A stretch of 64,000 bases of DNA from JBJTUH01 sp044346175 (GTDB lineage Bacteria; Cyanobacteriota; Vampirovibrionia; Vampirovibrionales; JAJTHC01). The translations under genes and the position numbers were made by a program. The notes under the pieces are model-generated. The model was not told the origin of the DNA. It saw only the letters and a program-made list of their open reading frames with translations, and made no database searches. The stretch is from positions 204,968 to 268,967 of the forward strand of contig JBIIZQ010000002.1 of assembly GCA_044346175.1 (NCBI GenBank), read 5' to 3'. Below are positions 17,517-27,865 of the stretch, one piece after another (the first letter of the stretch is position 1; every line of letters begins with the position of its first letter).

Positions 17517-18350
17517 ATGTCAAACACACCCGACTCTCCTCAAGTCTTAGCAGTGATTCCAGCCCGATATGCTTCCACTCGCTTCCCTGCAAAACCTCTG
17601 GCACTGTTACAAGGGAAACCCATGATTCACCATACATGGGAACGTGTCGTGAATCATCCCTGTGTAAGCCGCTGTATTGTGGCAACCGACCATCCTCTGA
17701 TTGCTGAAACAGTGAAAGCATTCGGGGGCGAAGTGTGCATGACATCCTCCCACCACCCTTCTGGTAGCGACCGTATTTGGGAAGTTGCACAGCATTATCC
17801 TGACTATCCTTGGATTTTGAACGTTCAAGGCGATGAACCCACATTTCCTCCTGAAAACCTTGATAAGCTTCTCTTGCCCCTCAAGGAACCTAACGTGCAA
17901 GAGACTCTACAGGGCTATGATGTACTCACCCTTGTAACCCCATTTCCTGAACAAACGCCTGAATCCAGCCTTATTCAAGATGTAAATAAAGTCAAAGCTT
18001 TACTTGCGATTGAACATCTTGAGAGCTACCATACACAGGCTTATCATCAAGCATTATATTTTTCACGTGCCGTCATACCACACGCACGCCAGTTCGATGC
18101 GTCATCTACACTCCCTCATTGGTTTTGGCATATGGGCGTGTATTTATATCGTAGAGAAGCCCTCCAAGCTTTTACAACCCTTGCACCTCACCCACTGGAA
18201 TGCCTTGAAGGGCTAGAACAGTTAAGGTTATTGGGGCATGGCTACCGTATAGGCGTAGGCATTACACCTCATCAGGCCTATGGCATAGATACCCCAGAAG
18301 ACCTTGCTAGCCTTGAGCGTTTATTGGCTGGAGAAACACCCGTCCTATAA
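17517..18350 (+). CDS. kdsB: CMP-Kdo synthetase (3-deoxy-manno-octulosonate cytidylyltransferase)
   Basis: Activates Kdo with CTP for the lipopolysaccharide inner core, so it implies a Gram-negative-type outer membrane. The family motifs are VIPARYASTRFPAKPL at the N-terminus, CIVATDHPLIAE, GGEVCMTSSHHPSGSDRIWE, WILNVQGDEP, YFSRAVIPHAR, and HMGVYLYRREALQAF with LECLEGLEQLRLL. The 277 residues are slightly longer than E. coli's 248. It is separated from rpmA by a terminator, so it has its own promoter. It converges on the giant gene at 18370, leaving only 19 bp between stops. Confidence 0.95.
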   Translation: MSNTPDSPQVLAVIPARYASTRFPAKPLALLQGKPMIHHTWERVVNHPCVSRCIVATDHPLIAETVKAFGGEVCMTSSHHPSGSDRIWEVAQHYPDYPWILNVQGDEPTFPPENLDKLLLPLKEPNVQETLQGYDVLTLVTPFPEQTPESSLIQDVNKVKALLAIEHLESYHTQAYHQALYFSRAVIPHARQFDASSTLPHWFWHMGVYLYRREALQAFTTLAPHPLECLEGLEQLRLLGHGYRIGVGITPHQAYGIDTPEDLASLERLLAGETPVL

Positions 18351-18369
18351 AAGCTTATACCCCAGCACA

Positions 18370-21300
18370 CTAAGGCGTGTTCGAGTTACGCCAATCTTCG
18401 CCTCGTCCAAAAGGCACAAACCGTCCAAGCCCTCTACCTGCCCTTTGGTAACTGTCGTTACGATACTGAAGGGGTATTTCCAAATCGCTTCCATTTCTGA
18501 AAACGTTTGTCACCGTGCTTTTCGTACGTCCCCATAAGCCAAACCCTTCGCCTTGAATACGGCGGTTCGCTTGCGGCTTGAGGGTGTTTAAGGTTGTATC
18601 AATTTGGTCTCGTAATTGTCTTAGCGTTGCATCCTCAAGATTGGTATCTTTAGCGGCTGCCGTCAACTGTTCATTCAAGATATAACGAATGTTCTGCAAG
18701 TACTTTTCTTGATTGACAAGCCCTCCCGTCACATTACGATTTCGTCTTAAAGCCTCCACAGTATAGTACTCCATCAAGCTAATCTGATCTAAAGGCTTTC
18801 CTAGAAGCTTAGCAACCCCCTGAACATCCTTAGGCACCTTGTTCATGTCAATCAAAGGAATGTTCTTTAGTACCGAACTCCGTCCAGAAAATTCTGTAGG
18901 TTGTACGAGGTCCTGCAAGGTTGTTTTACTCAGCTGTGTCATCACGCCAGGGGTCATGTCTCGATTACCCATCATAAAGTTGAGCATTTTATAGACATAG
19001 GTACCTCCCCCTTCCTGCATCGCACGATTAAAATCAGGTGCAACACTTGTTAAACGACCCGTAGTAACATCTCGTTCAAAAGCAAGGGGCATGTTATGAC
19101 GCATAGAAAGCATATGCCATTTGCTCATCATCTCTTTTTCTTGCATCAAAGCATCCATAGACTGCACAATAGGGAGTGCCTCTTGGTAGATATCCGCTTC
19201 AGACTTCCCTGACAAACTAAGCCCTTGGAGTTCTCTTTGTTTCAGCAGTAAATCGGTATCAAGCTCATCATGGTAACGTGCCAAAGCAAGTTGATGCTTT
19301 TGAGGCGTATCCAAGCTCCCCAAATGCCCCCCTGAGTGGGTACGACGTGCTAAACCAGCAAACTCTTCAGTCCCCATTTTTTGTCTTAAAAAGTCACCCA
19401 AATTGGCATTTGGGTTGGTTTTAAGCGTTTCAATAAACGCATCAGCATAGGAAACAAGCTTTTCTCGTTGCCGTCCATTCCCCATGGCATGGGTCGCTGC
19501 AAAAAATTCAAGACTTTCTTTGACGGCGTTGAAATCTCTCCCTGTATCCTGAAACGCTTTTTCTAATTTAAGACGGGCTTTTCCGCCAGCCCCTCGTAAC
19601 ATGCCCATTTTTCCTGCCTGAATCCCCTGAGAGGTTCCACCCTCAAGTGCATTGCGTCCCATACTATAGACCCCTGCTGTATGTCTAAAAATAGCGGAAA
19701 AACTACCTACAGGAATAATGGGGAACACCTTGCTCAATGGGTTACCCGCTTCAAAAAGCCCTACCCCTGCAAAAGGTACACCATCTGTCGTCATTTTTTG
19801 CCAAAATGTTTTCATTTCAGGGCCTAAAAACTGACCGCCAACACCTCGAACACCAATAGGCACAAGCGGCATGGTGCCATCAAGTTGATACGCATGATGC
19901 ACCATTGAGAAGGCCTCTTCAGGTTTAAGTTTCCCCTGCCTACCCGCCAGCAATTGTGCTTGTGCACTGTGGGTAAAAGCCCCCTTTTCAGTGACCCCTA
20001 AGCCTTTATACATCTCGGCAAGGGCATACTCTTGCTGAGGCGAAAGGTTATTCCCATAAGTATCACGAATACGCTTAGGTAGGATTTTTTGTGCATGGGT
20101 TCTCATTTCAGCTTCTGTTTTTTGAGGTAATCCTTGCACGTATTGGTCAAGATGTTGCCTAAAAGCCTGCTCTTTACCAGCTTGTACGCCTACTCCTCCA
20201 GGCACAAATATATCACCTTCTAAGAGAGGTGCTGCATTGCGTGTATTGGTGTGTTGTTGTTGTTTCAATGCCAGCTGAGCTTCTTGTTTTTCGTTCGCCC
20301 AATTTTTGAAACGAGTGATAGGGTTATTGGTGGTTTGAGCCACTGGACGTGCACGGGGAATGACATCAGACACTTTAAAATTTTGATTTTGCGTTGCATA
20401 GTGTTGGAAGAATGAGAGTCTTTCAGTTTCATTCATATGGCGCCAAGCCTGTGTAAAACTCAGTGCCTCTCCATTTTGTAGCCCCATGCGTGTTCTGAGT
20501 GCATCAAACGTCCCATTTTGAGGAACGGTCGCACGCTTTAATAAATCTTCCCGTACTTCTTTCCCTAAACCTCGATTAAACGCTTTTGCAAAAGCGGGGC
20601 TTGCGTTGAAGTCCTCCCCAGCAAGCTTTTGCATCCCTTTAGATACAATGGTATTTTTACCAGCAGAAAGAGCTTTCCCTGCCCCTTTCATCCCTACAGC
20701 ACTCACAAAAGAGGAAGTCCATTCGCCAGGATCCATCACAATTAGGGCAATCGTATCTGCTTTAAATCGCCCATTATTATCAAAGAACGTGGTACTGTCA
20801 GCACGGTCTTTAGAAGCCACCTTATTGGCCATATTTTGTGTGGTACCCAAGGCCACATCATAAAAAACAAAACGTCCTGCCGCTTCAGCGGTTTCTCGAG
20901 TAACGGCACGTGCGGCTAAATCTCGTAAACCACGTCCTGCCACATTGGTACTCAAACGATTCAAGACAAAACGAGACCCCTGCCCTGTTAAAAGCGATTG
21001 TCCCGTTTTAGCCAACGCCACACGACTTCCACTTGCAGCGACCCCAGTACCAGGTAGAGGAATCCCTGAAAGACTACCCGCAAAAAAATCGCCAACCCCT
21101 TCCAAACTTACAGGATTATAGCCTCTAGGGGTATCTTTACTCAAAAGCCAGTTTGTCCCAACATTTAAAGCCCCACTTAAAGCCAAGCCTGCCGCAAAAC
21201 CAACAGGTCCACCCACCACCGTAAGTCCTGCCGTGATGAGTTTTCCACCAATACCCACAGCCTCAGTAAGCACCATTTTTCCGTTTTGTAGCGATTCCTC

Positions 21301-23451
21301 TTGGAATTTTTTAACGTCATCCGTCACCGTTGTAAGCTTAGCGCGTGCTGTATTCAAGGTGGTAAGGGCTTGGTTTAATTCTCTTTCAAGTGCCTGCTTC
21401 TCTTCGGGTGTTTTAGCGTTAGGAATTCGTTTTGCAAGTGTATCATAGGCGGCATTGGCATCCACCATGGCTCGTAAAGCAGGGTCTAGTTTTTTACGCT
21501 GCTCCTCGACATTAAACTCATCCGTAAATCCTTTACCCTGCACAGCATTGGTTAAACGTCTTAAACCGCCCCCAAGGTTTTCCCCTAACCACGAAACCGC
21601 ACCACGATTGTCACTAATCGCTTCATTTCTGAGTTTCTGAGCATCTTCTAATTGTTTATCCGCCCCAATCAGCGGTGCATTTTCAGAAAGTCCTGCCTTG
21701 AAAGGCACATCTTTTCCTGTGGCAAATTGAGCAGCACCTTCCACCAATCCAAACGTCCCTATACGCCGAGAGCCTAATGCAAATTGCTGGGCATCTCCCA
21801 AAATAGGGATATTATTATCCGTAATATAGTTTTCAAGGTTCGCTTTATAATCCGCTTGGTCCACTTTACCTTTTTGAAGATAAGCTTGATGTTCCTCAAG
21901 AGTCATCTGAGAAGCAACCGCAACTTCTTTTCTCGATTGACCCACACTCTGCTGCCCCGTGGTTGCATACTGAAATAGAACTTCTTTTTCTTCTTCTGTA
22001 AGGCTGAGAGCCGCATTTTGAGGGTCTTTCTGTAACGCAGCCTGATACGCTTGGAGTTTCTTTTCAGCACTTGTCGCAGCTTCTTGAAGTTTTTGACTCC
22101 CCACACGCTCTTTAAACTTAGTAGCGGAAAAACCATCTAGGCTCAGACTCTTTTGCGTAAAACTCTGCGTACCATCCTCCTGATAGCCTACGGTATTGAG
22201 TGCGATGGTACCATCTTTTGCTGACACAGGCATATTTTCATTTAAACGGAATTCTCGCTTTTTATGTTCCCCAATATCGTCATCCGTCGTGACAACACGC
22301 CGCATACTCTGAGAAGCGTACTGGGTCATATTTTCATTCACAAAGCCCGACACTAAAGCTTTTTTTTCATCACCATCAGCCTTATTTTTCATACTCTCTT
22401 GGATAGCACTCTGAGTACGGTTATCATTGAGCCGTGTTTGAACGGTTCCTAAGTTTTGACCACTTTCCAAAAGACTGCTTTGCTCTCGTTGCACTTGAAG
22501 CACCACATCATCCGTCACACTTTGACGGGCTTGTGTCATAATCGCTTGAGCTTGCTTTTGAATATCCTCTTTCGTGGCACCTTTCTTAATTTTTTCCTGT
22601 GCAATCGCTTCGGCTTGGTTTTCTATCAATTGTGCTTGTAGTGCTTCTTTGGTTTGACGCTTTACCTGACTAATTTGAGTGGTGCCTTTTGCCTCAATCA
22701 GATTAACGCTTTGGCTTTTAATCACCTCTTGACCCGTCTTGTTATCTTTTTCAACCATCTCAGTACGAGAAAGTTGCTGGTTTGCAACTTTTCCTGATTC
22801 ATCCTGAGACAAAGTCACCCGCTTGAAAGATTTACCATCAGGCATGGCTTGTGTAATCACAAGCTGACGCTCTTGTTCTTTGACTTCTTCTTTTTTAGTA
22901 CCCCAAGGAATAATCCACAACACTTTATTTTCTTTTTCAACCACACGGGTGCGGGTTGTGGTTTTTTGTTCCACTTTCACTTTACTGGGGTCTTGCCCTT
23001 CAAGGGTAATAGCCACATTTCTTTCAGAACCAGGTTTATTGGCTAAAGCGTCCAACTTGGTTTGTAGGGTGAGTTTTTTACCATCCTGAGACTTACCAAT
23101 CGTCGCTTGGAGTGCCTTGGTTTCAGTATTGGGAGTAGAGACTGAAGGGGTGTTAGAAGAGATATCTTTAGAAGAGGTATCTGTTGCAGACGTTTTAGGT
23201 TTAATGGCAAGGTTACTTGCCGCAGTAGGGGTTGCCACTTTAGGAGGGGTCTTAGCTTTGGGGTCTAAAAGGGGCGTAGGGGTTGCAGACGTTTTTGGGG
23301 TTTCTTTGGGAAGCGTCGGTGCCTGAGAGGTTCCATTATTTTTGACGATTGGGTTGGATGGCTGAGACACCACGGTGCTTTTGGCAGGTGTTTTCAGCGT
23401 TTTTGGGGTGGTAGAGGTTTGGGTGGCGGGGGATTGAATACCACTATTCAT
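18370..23451 (-). CDS. Giant low-similarity protein (about 1,693 aa), unknown function
   Basis: No family recognised. The first about 140 residues are Thr/Pro/Ser/Lys-rich linker. Residues about 140-560 are charged, Gln/Lys/Glu-rich and helical, with coiled-coil-like stretches. Around residues 720-800 lies a Gly/Ala-rich hydrophobic segment with glycine-zipper spacing (GGKLITAGLTVVGGPVGFAAG), and then a long Gly/Ala/Arg mixed region. The C-terminal 600 residues look globular and helical, with no catalytic motif I can name. There is no signal peptide. The ATG at 23451 (preceded by GTG) is preferred; a TTG at 23514 would add 21 residues without a ribosome site. It is divergent from the low-complexity gene at 23799. 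Candidate large secreted or virulence/predation factor (inference only). Confidence 0.75.
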   Translation of the reverse strand: MNSGIQSPATQTSTTPKTLKTPAKSTVVSQPSNPIVKNNGTSQAPTLPKETPKTSATPTPLLDPKAKTPPKVATPTAASNLAIKPKTSATDTSSKDISSNTPSVSTPNTETKALQATIGKSQDGKKLTLQTKLDALANKPGSERNVAITLEGQDPSKVKVEQKTTTRTRVVEKENKVLWIIPWGTKKEEVKEQERQLVITQAMPDGKSFKRVTLSQDESGKVANQQLSRTEMVEKDNKTGQEVIKSQSVNLIEAKGTTQISQVKRQTKEALQAQLIENQAEAIAQEKIKKGATKEDIQKQAQAIMTQARQSVTDDVVLQVQREQSSLLESGQNLGTVQTRLNDNRTQSAIQESMKNKADGDEKKALVSGFVNENMTQYASQSMRRVVTTDDDIGEHKKREFRLNENMPVSAKDGTIALNTVGYQEDGTQSFTQKSLSLDGFSATKFKERVGSQKLQEAATSAEKKLQAYQAALQKDPQNAALSLTEEEKEVLFQYATTGQQSVGQSRKEVAVASQMTLEEHQAYLQKGKVDQADYKANLENYITDNNIPILGDAQQFALGSRRIGTFGLVEGAAQFATGKDVPFKAGLSENAPLIGADKQLEDAQKLRNEAISDNRGAVSWLGENLGGGLRRLTNAVQGKGFTDEFNVEEQRKKLDPALRAMVDANAAYDTLAKRIPNAKTPEEKQALERELNQALTTLNTARAKLTTVTDDVKKFQEESLQNGKMVLTEAVGIGGKLITAGLTVVGGPVGFAAGLALSGALNVGTNWLLSKDTPRGYNPVSLEGVGDFFAGSLSGIPLPGTGVAASGSRVALAKTGQSLLTGQGSRFVLNRLSTNVAGRGLRDLAARAVTRETAEAAGRFVFYDVALGTTQNMANKVASKDRADSTTFFDNNGRFKADTIALIVMDPGEWTSSFVSAVGMKGAGKALSAGKNTIVSKGMQKLAGEDFNASPAFAKAFNRGLGKEVREDLLKRATVPQNGTFDALRTRMGLQNGEALSFTQAWRHMNETERLSFFQHYATQNQNFKVSDVIPRARPVAQTTNNPITRFKNWANEKQEAQLALKQQQHTNTRNAAPLLEGDIFVPGGVGVQAGKEQAFRQHLDQYVQGLPQKTEAEMRTHAQKILPKRIRDTYGNNLSPQQEYALAEMYKGLGVTEKGAFTHSAQAQLLAGRQGKLKPEEAFSMVHHAYQLDGTMPLVPIGVRGVGGQFLGPEMKTFWQKMTTDGVPFAGVGLFEAGNPLSKVFPIIPVGSFSAIFRHTAGVYSMGRNALEGGTSQGIQAGKMGMLRGAGGKARLKLEKAFQDTGRDFNAVKESLEFFAATHAMGNGRQREKLVSYADAFIETLKTNPNANLGDFLRQKMGTEEFAGLARRTHSGGHLGSLDTPQKHQLALARYHDELDTDLLLKQRELQGLSLSGKSEADIYQEALPIVQSMDALMQEKEMMSKWHMLSMRHNMPLAFERDVTTGRLTSVAPDFNRAMQEGGGTYVYKMLNFMMGNRDMTPGVMTQLSKTTLQDLVQPTEFSGRSSVLKNIPLIDMNKVPKDVQGVAKLLGKPLDQISLMEYYTVEALRRNRNVTGGLVNQEKYLQNIRYILNEQLTAAAKDTNLEDATLRQLRDQIDTTLNTLKPQANRRIQGEGFGLWGRTKSTVTNVFRNGSDLEIPLQYRNDSYQRAGRGLGRFVPFGRGEDWRNSNTP

Positions 23452-23798
23452 CACAACATTCAGACTCTCTATTTCATACGTATTCAGACAAAAGTCTTGA
23501 GGGGTCTTAACCAAATCAACCGATGGAGAGGAGGGGCTTCTTGAGGGCTTCGACCTAATCTTCCCTTTTCTTCAATGATATAAACATTTTTTGAGAAACC
23601 GTAACATTTACAAAAAAGACACTTTTACCGAGGCGGATGTGTTTATTGATATGCTAGGCATATATCGCTTTTGGTAAGCCACCTCCTCTTAAACTGCACA
23701 CAGAAAAGACAACGATGTCTTGAATTAAGCAGTCACCAGGGATAAAAACGTGATTTTATAAAAACACACAACACAGATTTACAGAGCGTGAGTAAACG
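23452..23798. other. Divergent intergenic region of the giant-protein locus
   Basis: About 350 bp between the starts of two outward-facing unknown genes. It holds AT-rich patches (23575-23620, 23750-23780) and a short palindrome-like block around 23650-23665 (ATATGCTAGGCATATA). This is suitable for two promoters or a shared regulator site. No known motif is identified. Confidence 0.4.
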
Positions 23799-25424
23799 AT
23801 GATGATTTCTTTTTCAGGAGCCAAAAAAGCTGCCCAAAACTTAGTAACAGGGGCTAAAAAAGCTCGCAATGGTGTCCAGGAGGCAACCTCCAACGCCACC
23901 GAGAACAAAGGGCTGCTTGGAAAAGCCAAACAACTGATAGGTCATGTCTTTGGCACAAAACCCTCTCAAAGCAATGACATAGGCAAAAGTACCGCAAATC
24001 TTGCCCGTGCAGGGGACGATGTCAATGAGGCAACCCAAACCACACGTCAGTGGTACCAGAAAAAACGTTATATTATCCCCGCAGGTGCAGCACTTGCAGT
24101 GGGTACCCTTGCCTTCACACAACAAGGCAAAGATAAAAAGGCATCTGCTAACCAAGAAACACAAACCGAGACCTCACAAACAGAAAAGCCTCTTGCCACT
24201 CAAGAGCAAACCAACGTGCCTCCTCAAAAAACCAATACAGAAACGCCCCCTACAAACGAAACCTCCTCCACACCTCCCAGTACTTCATCATCCAGTAGCA
24301 CCACCTCAAAACCTTCAAGGCAAAGTATGCCTTCCAGTGATAGAAGTACCACAAGTACCACAAGCACCACCATGCCTTACGCTAGCCAAATAACAAGCAG
24401 CATGCCTTACTACAGTAGTATGCCTGTGAACACAAGCTATTATGCCGACCCACGCATGGATAGTAGCAACGGAGGATACACCTATGCTTATAGTGGGAAT
24501 ACGCCTTCGGTGAGTAGTGTACACACCAGTAGCGTGCCACGTATGGCGAGCATGGCGCCTGGTGGTAATATAGGGTCTCCTGCTGCTGAAGCCCCGCTTG
24601 CTTCCCAAGTAGGTCAAGGGAGTGGAGAAACGCCACCCACAGGACAAATCCCGCCTGAAATGATGGGAATCCTAAAAGTCCTCCTCCAAGACCCTAGCAA
24701 ACTCACGCCCCCTAGCCCAGACATTGTAACGGAGCTTGTCAAAAAAGACCCCGAAAACAATGACTTTTCAGCTCTCGTTACCAAACTTCCTCAAGAAGTC
24801 CAAAGCTTACTGACCCAAGCGGGTGAAATGATTGCAGACCCTGAAAGTGGACGCTTATTCATGAAGCTGACCCTCAAAGGCGAAGGAAACACCCCAGGCA
24901 CAACTATTTTACTGAATAACAAAGGCGACCTTACCGTTGTACCCCAAGGCAGTGACAAAGACCCGTCTCAAATTGTGCATCAGCCCTTAGCACAGGATGG
25001 TGGGAAAGCACTGGAAGGTCTTATAAGCAACCTCACCAAACAGCCTGAAAAGCTTGCCAAACCATCACCTGAAGGTCAACAAGCCCTCATGGCAGCATTA
25101 GGACAAAGCCCCTCAAACGCTGAAAATGCCGTTGCGACGACTCCCAAAGACGCTCAAAACTCACGTTTTTCAGGCACTTCCCCTAGCATGACTGGCGATG
25201 CAGAGAACCTCATGCCTCCTTCAGAAGGTATGCCAACGCAAGAAGAAACCCAACGTTTACTCCTTGCAGCACGCAACCCCTTCCGAAACCCTAGTATGAC
25301 TTCTCAAGAAACGATGAGTCGTGCCATGCCCCCTCAGGAGGAAGTCGTGGAAGGTACACCTGAAACCATGAACAGTCTTCCAGAAGCAAACAATCTTCCA
25401 GAAGAAGCACAAGCCATTTCCTAA
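23799..25424 (+). CDS. Ser/Thr/Pro/Met-rich single-span protein, unknown function
   Basis: Unrecognised 541-residue protein with a tandem ATG start. The N-terminal 85 residues are amphipathic and Lys/Ala/Asn-rich (AKKAAQNLVTGAKKARNG). A single hydrophobic span follows a basic stretch at about 88-107 (KKRYIIPAGAALAVGTLAF). Then comes a long low-complexity region rich in Thr/Ser/Gln/Pro, with short repeats of Met-Pro-Tyr and Ser-Met-Pro. A more ordered block occupies about 285-400 (PPEMMGILKVLLQDPSKLTPP ... AGEMIADPESGRLFMKLTLKG), and a disordered Pro/Met/Glu tail ends it. It is divergent from the giant gene and could be a cell-surface or translocated partner of it (inference). Confidence 0.7.
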   Translation: MMISFSGAKKAAQNLVTGAKKARNGVQEATSNATENKGLLGKAKQLIGHVFGTKPSQSNDIGKSTANLARAGDDVNEATQTTRQWYQKKRYIIPAGAALAVGTLAFTQQGKDKKASANQETQTETSQTEKPLATQEQTNVPPQKTNTETPPTNETSSTPPSTSSSSSTTSKPSRQSMPSSDRSTTSTTSTTMPYASQITSSMPYYSSMPVNTSYYADPRMDSSNGGYTYAYSGNTPSVSSVHTSSVPRMASMAPGGNIGSPAAEAPLASQVGQGSGETPPTGQIPPEMMGILKVLLQDPSKLTPPSPDIVTELVKKDPENNDFSALVTKLPQEVQSLLTQAGEMIADPESGRLFMKLTLKGEGNTPGTTILLNNKGDLTVVPQGSDKDPSQIVHQPLAQDGGKALEGLISNLTKQPEKLAKPSPEGQQALMAALGQSPSNAENAVATTPKDAQNSRFSGTSPSMTGDAENLMPPSEGMPTQEETQRLLLAARNPFRNPSMTSQETMSRAMPPQEEVVEGTPETMNSLPEANNLPEEAQAIS

Positions 25425-25642
25425 ACAAAGTCATACACCCTTTCGTTTACAATCAAGGGCATTAAAGATACCATTGAGGTAAGTACATCTCTCACGAGAA
25501 AGACTTCATGTCTCCTAGCCCCTCTCATGCTAGACCAATGCTTGTATTCAAAATGTGATAAGCATTTTTTCATCACCTTTGCTTTTTCATCGCCTTCGAT
25601 ATTACCGCCATGACTCCTTAGATGTCGTTTTAACCTACACCT

Positions 25643-26332
25643 GTGACAGCTCCCCACGCACCCTCTCCCCACGCTTCAGAGCCGACAGCCTCAAGCACGC
25701 ATGCTCATCACACACTGCCAGTCCTTGAGACTTCTTATGACCTAGAAGCATTTGCAAGTACCCTACAGCAACTTAAAACCCAAGGCATACGTCTTACGCC
25801 CCAGCGTGAACATGTGTTGCGATTGTTTTTCTGTTTAAAGGATGGTGACCATGTCACAGCAGAGCAACTACACCAAGTACTCATCGCTGAAAATGTCGAC
25901 ATTTCCCTAGCAACCACCTATCGTACCCTTAAACTTCTGGCTTCTGTAGGCGTGTTACGAGAACTCGACTTTGCAGAAGACCATAAACACTACGAATTGA
26001 TTCACCATGATGAAGACCCACACCATCATCTTATTTGTGTGGCGTGTGGGCTTACCGTAGAGTTTGAAAGTGATGAAACAGACCAAGCATCTCACCGTAT
26101 GGCAAAGACCATGGGGTTTAAAATACACGATATTCAACTGAAAGTATTTGGGGTTTGTATCACCTGCCAAGCTAAAAAAGCACCGACTCGTCAGCCTCTT
26201 GAAGCTTCAGAAACTGAAAAAGTCAGCTACACACAAAAGTTGGCACAAGAGGTTTTAAAACGCCGTTCTTCAAAACAGTCACACCCACAAATGCCTCAAT
26301 GTCCAGCGGTATTCCCGAGTCTTAAAAAATAA
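25643..26332 (+). CDS. Fur-family metal-responsive transcriptional regulator
   Basis: DNA-binding repressor of the Fur/Zur/PerR family. The winged-helix region is present (GIRLTPQREHVLRLFF, AEQLHQVL, ISLATTYRTLKLLASVGVLREL). The dimerisation domain carries HHHLICVACG and, later, CITC, giving the two CxxC zinc sites, with regulatory His residues in YELIHHDEDPHHH. The N-terminus has a His/Pro/Ser-rich extension of about 30 residues and the C-terminus a basic tail of about 45, both unusual. The start is GTG. Whether it senses iron, zinc or peroxide cannot be told from sequence alone, and no obvious target gene lies beside it. Confidence 0.88.
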   Translation: MTAPHAPSPHASEPTASSTHAHHTLPVLETSYDLEAFASTLQQLKTQGIRLTPQREHVLRLFFCLKDGDHVTAEQLHQVLIAENVDISLATTYRTLKLLASVGVLRELDFAEDHKHYELIHHDEDPHHHLICVACGLTVEFESDETDQASHRMAKTMGFKIHDIQLKVFGVCITCQAKKAPTRQPLEASETEKVSYTQKLAQEVLKRRSSKQSHPQMPQCPAVFPSLKK

Positions 26333-26396
26333 ACCTACCCTCACATCGCCATCTAGGTCGTATGGACACTGGTTGGCACCTCTTTTGTGAAGCGAA

Positions 26397-26418
26397 ACCT
26401 CCTCTAAAAAGAGGAGGT
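26397..26418. terminator. Short perfect hairpin after the fur-like gene
   Basis: ACCTCCTCT and AGAGGAGGT (9 bp) with an AAAA loop, 64 bp past the stop. There is no T-run. It may be a terminator or act in the leader of the following lipoprotein gene, whose start is 150 bp away. Confidence 0.4.
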
Positions 26419-26568
26419 ATTCAAAATGCACATTCAAAAAAAGACAAACACGCTCGTTTTATGGTACACTCAAGCCATCTATTGTGTCTCTTGGTGTCGT
26501 GTTACGACAGTGATTCGAGCTGTCTTTGTTGCAATAAGATAAATTTAAAAAAGAATGGTGTGGCTCTT

Positions 26569-27837
26569 ATGGCGAAGCACTTAATGGCTTTATACTCGCA
26601 ATGTTTTAAAGGATTTACACTCCCCAGTGCCTCTCGCTTAGTCGGGATGGTGTTACTCACAGGTCTGCTAACGGTGGGGGTTTCAGGATGCCAAAAAGCA
26701 AGTGATATGGGTGCTTTGAGCGATAGCTCACCCGAAGCACAGTTGGTCGATGCTGTCCTTCCTGCTGGAAATGCTGATGAAGCGGTCATTACTGTCACAT
26801 CTAAAAACACGAAAACCCCTTATACAGGGACACGTGAAGAACTTGCACTCATTATGCGTAGCTTCGCAAAGACCTTCCAACTTGCAAGTAACCCCAAAGC
26901 AAAAACGGATAAAAATATTCAGCAAACGCTTTTAACCATGGGGCTGAATAAACTCATTTTCCTTACGCTCATCAATGCAGAACTCAAACAACGTAACATC
27001 ACCATTACGCCAGAAATACTTGAAACCTACCGAAAAGAGCAAATCGATACGATGGGTGGTCAAGATAAGTTCGACAAGCTCCTTGCCGAAAAAGCCTTTA
27101 CCGAGGGTGAAATGACCTATGCCCTTACCGAAAAAGTGAAACTCGACAAACTCACGGATGCCCTGAGTGGTTCTGAAATTAAAGTGACCGATGCGGAGCT
27201 TCAGAAGCTTTACAACGAGAATAAAAAGCAATTCCAAGAACCTGAGAAGTTAGATGTACGTCATTTGCTTGTGAAGTTCAACCCCAACCAAGTGCGGAAT
27301 GAACTCAAAGAAAAGCAATCGACCCTCTCGGATGCAGACTTAAAAGCGAAAGTGGAAGAAGCCAAAAAAGCGGCTGAAGCCAAAATTAAAACCCTCAATG
27401 ACGAAGTGCAAAAGACCCCCGAACGTCTTGCTGCACTGGCTCAGGCACAGTCCGACGATACGGGTAGCCAAAAAGCGGGAGGCAAAATTGAAGGACTGGT
27501 TCAGCAAACCACTGACCCCTCTTTCTGGGATGCCGCTACAAAGTTATCTGAAAATGGTGTCACGAAAGCCCCTGTACAGTCCGTGTTTGGGTGGCATATT
27601 ATTCAGCTTTTGAAGAAGCACCCTGCTGGCATTCGTCCTTTGGATAATGAACTAAAACTGCTCCTTAAAAACCAAGTACTCGGACAGAAGCGTACACCCA
27701 TTATCCAAAAATGGACAAAAGACGTTCAAGCCGCTTATGACTTCACACCTAATAAAAAATACGCCCCCTCACAGGTCGGTGGTGAAGCCCCTCCAGCGGG
27801 TAAGGAAGCTGCTAAGCCTGAAGCCAAAAAGCCTTAG
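26569..27837 (+). CDS. PpiC-type (parvulin) peptidyl-prolyl isomerase lipoprotein
   Basis: Extracytoplasmic foldase like PrsA/SurA. From the ATG at 26569 the N-terminus is a lipoprotein signal ending in a lipobox (TVGVSGC, Cys41). Next comes a helical SurA_N-like chaperone region (residues about 90-230), and then the parvulin domain. That domain shows LDVRHLLVKF, a long charged helical insert, and then AQSDDTGSQKAGGKIEGLVQ, DPSFWDAATKLSENGVTKAPVQSVFGWHIIQLL. It ends in a Pro/Ala/Lys tail. An earlier in-frame start at 26362 would destroy the signal peptide and is rejected. No partner is apparent among its neighbours. Confidence 0.88.
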   Translation: MAKHLMALYSQCFKGFTLPSASRLVGMVLLTGLLTVGVSGCQKASDMGALSDSSPEAQLVDAVLPAGNADEAVITVTSKNTKTPYTGTREELALIMRSFAKTFQLASNPKAKTDKNIQQTLLTMGLNKLIFLTLINAELKQRNITITPEILETYRKEQIDTMGGQDKFDKLLAEKAFTEGEMTYALTEKVKLDKLTDALSGSEIKVTDAELQKLYNENKKQFQEPEKLDVRHLLVKFNPNQVRNELKEKQSTLSDADLKAKVEEAKKAAEAKIKTLNDEVQKTPERLAALAQAQSDDTGSQKAGGKIEGLVQQTTDPSFWDAATKLSENGVTKAPVQSVFGWHIIQLLKKHPAGIRPLDNELKLLLKNQVLGQKRTPIIQKWTKDVQAAYDFTPNKKYAPSQVGGEAPPAGKEAAKPEAKKP

Positions 27838-27865
27838 TAGTAATCTTGTATTAGGATAATTCACC

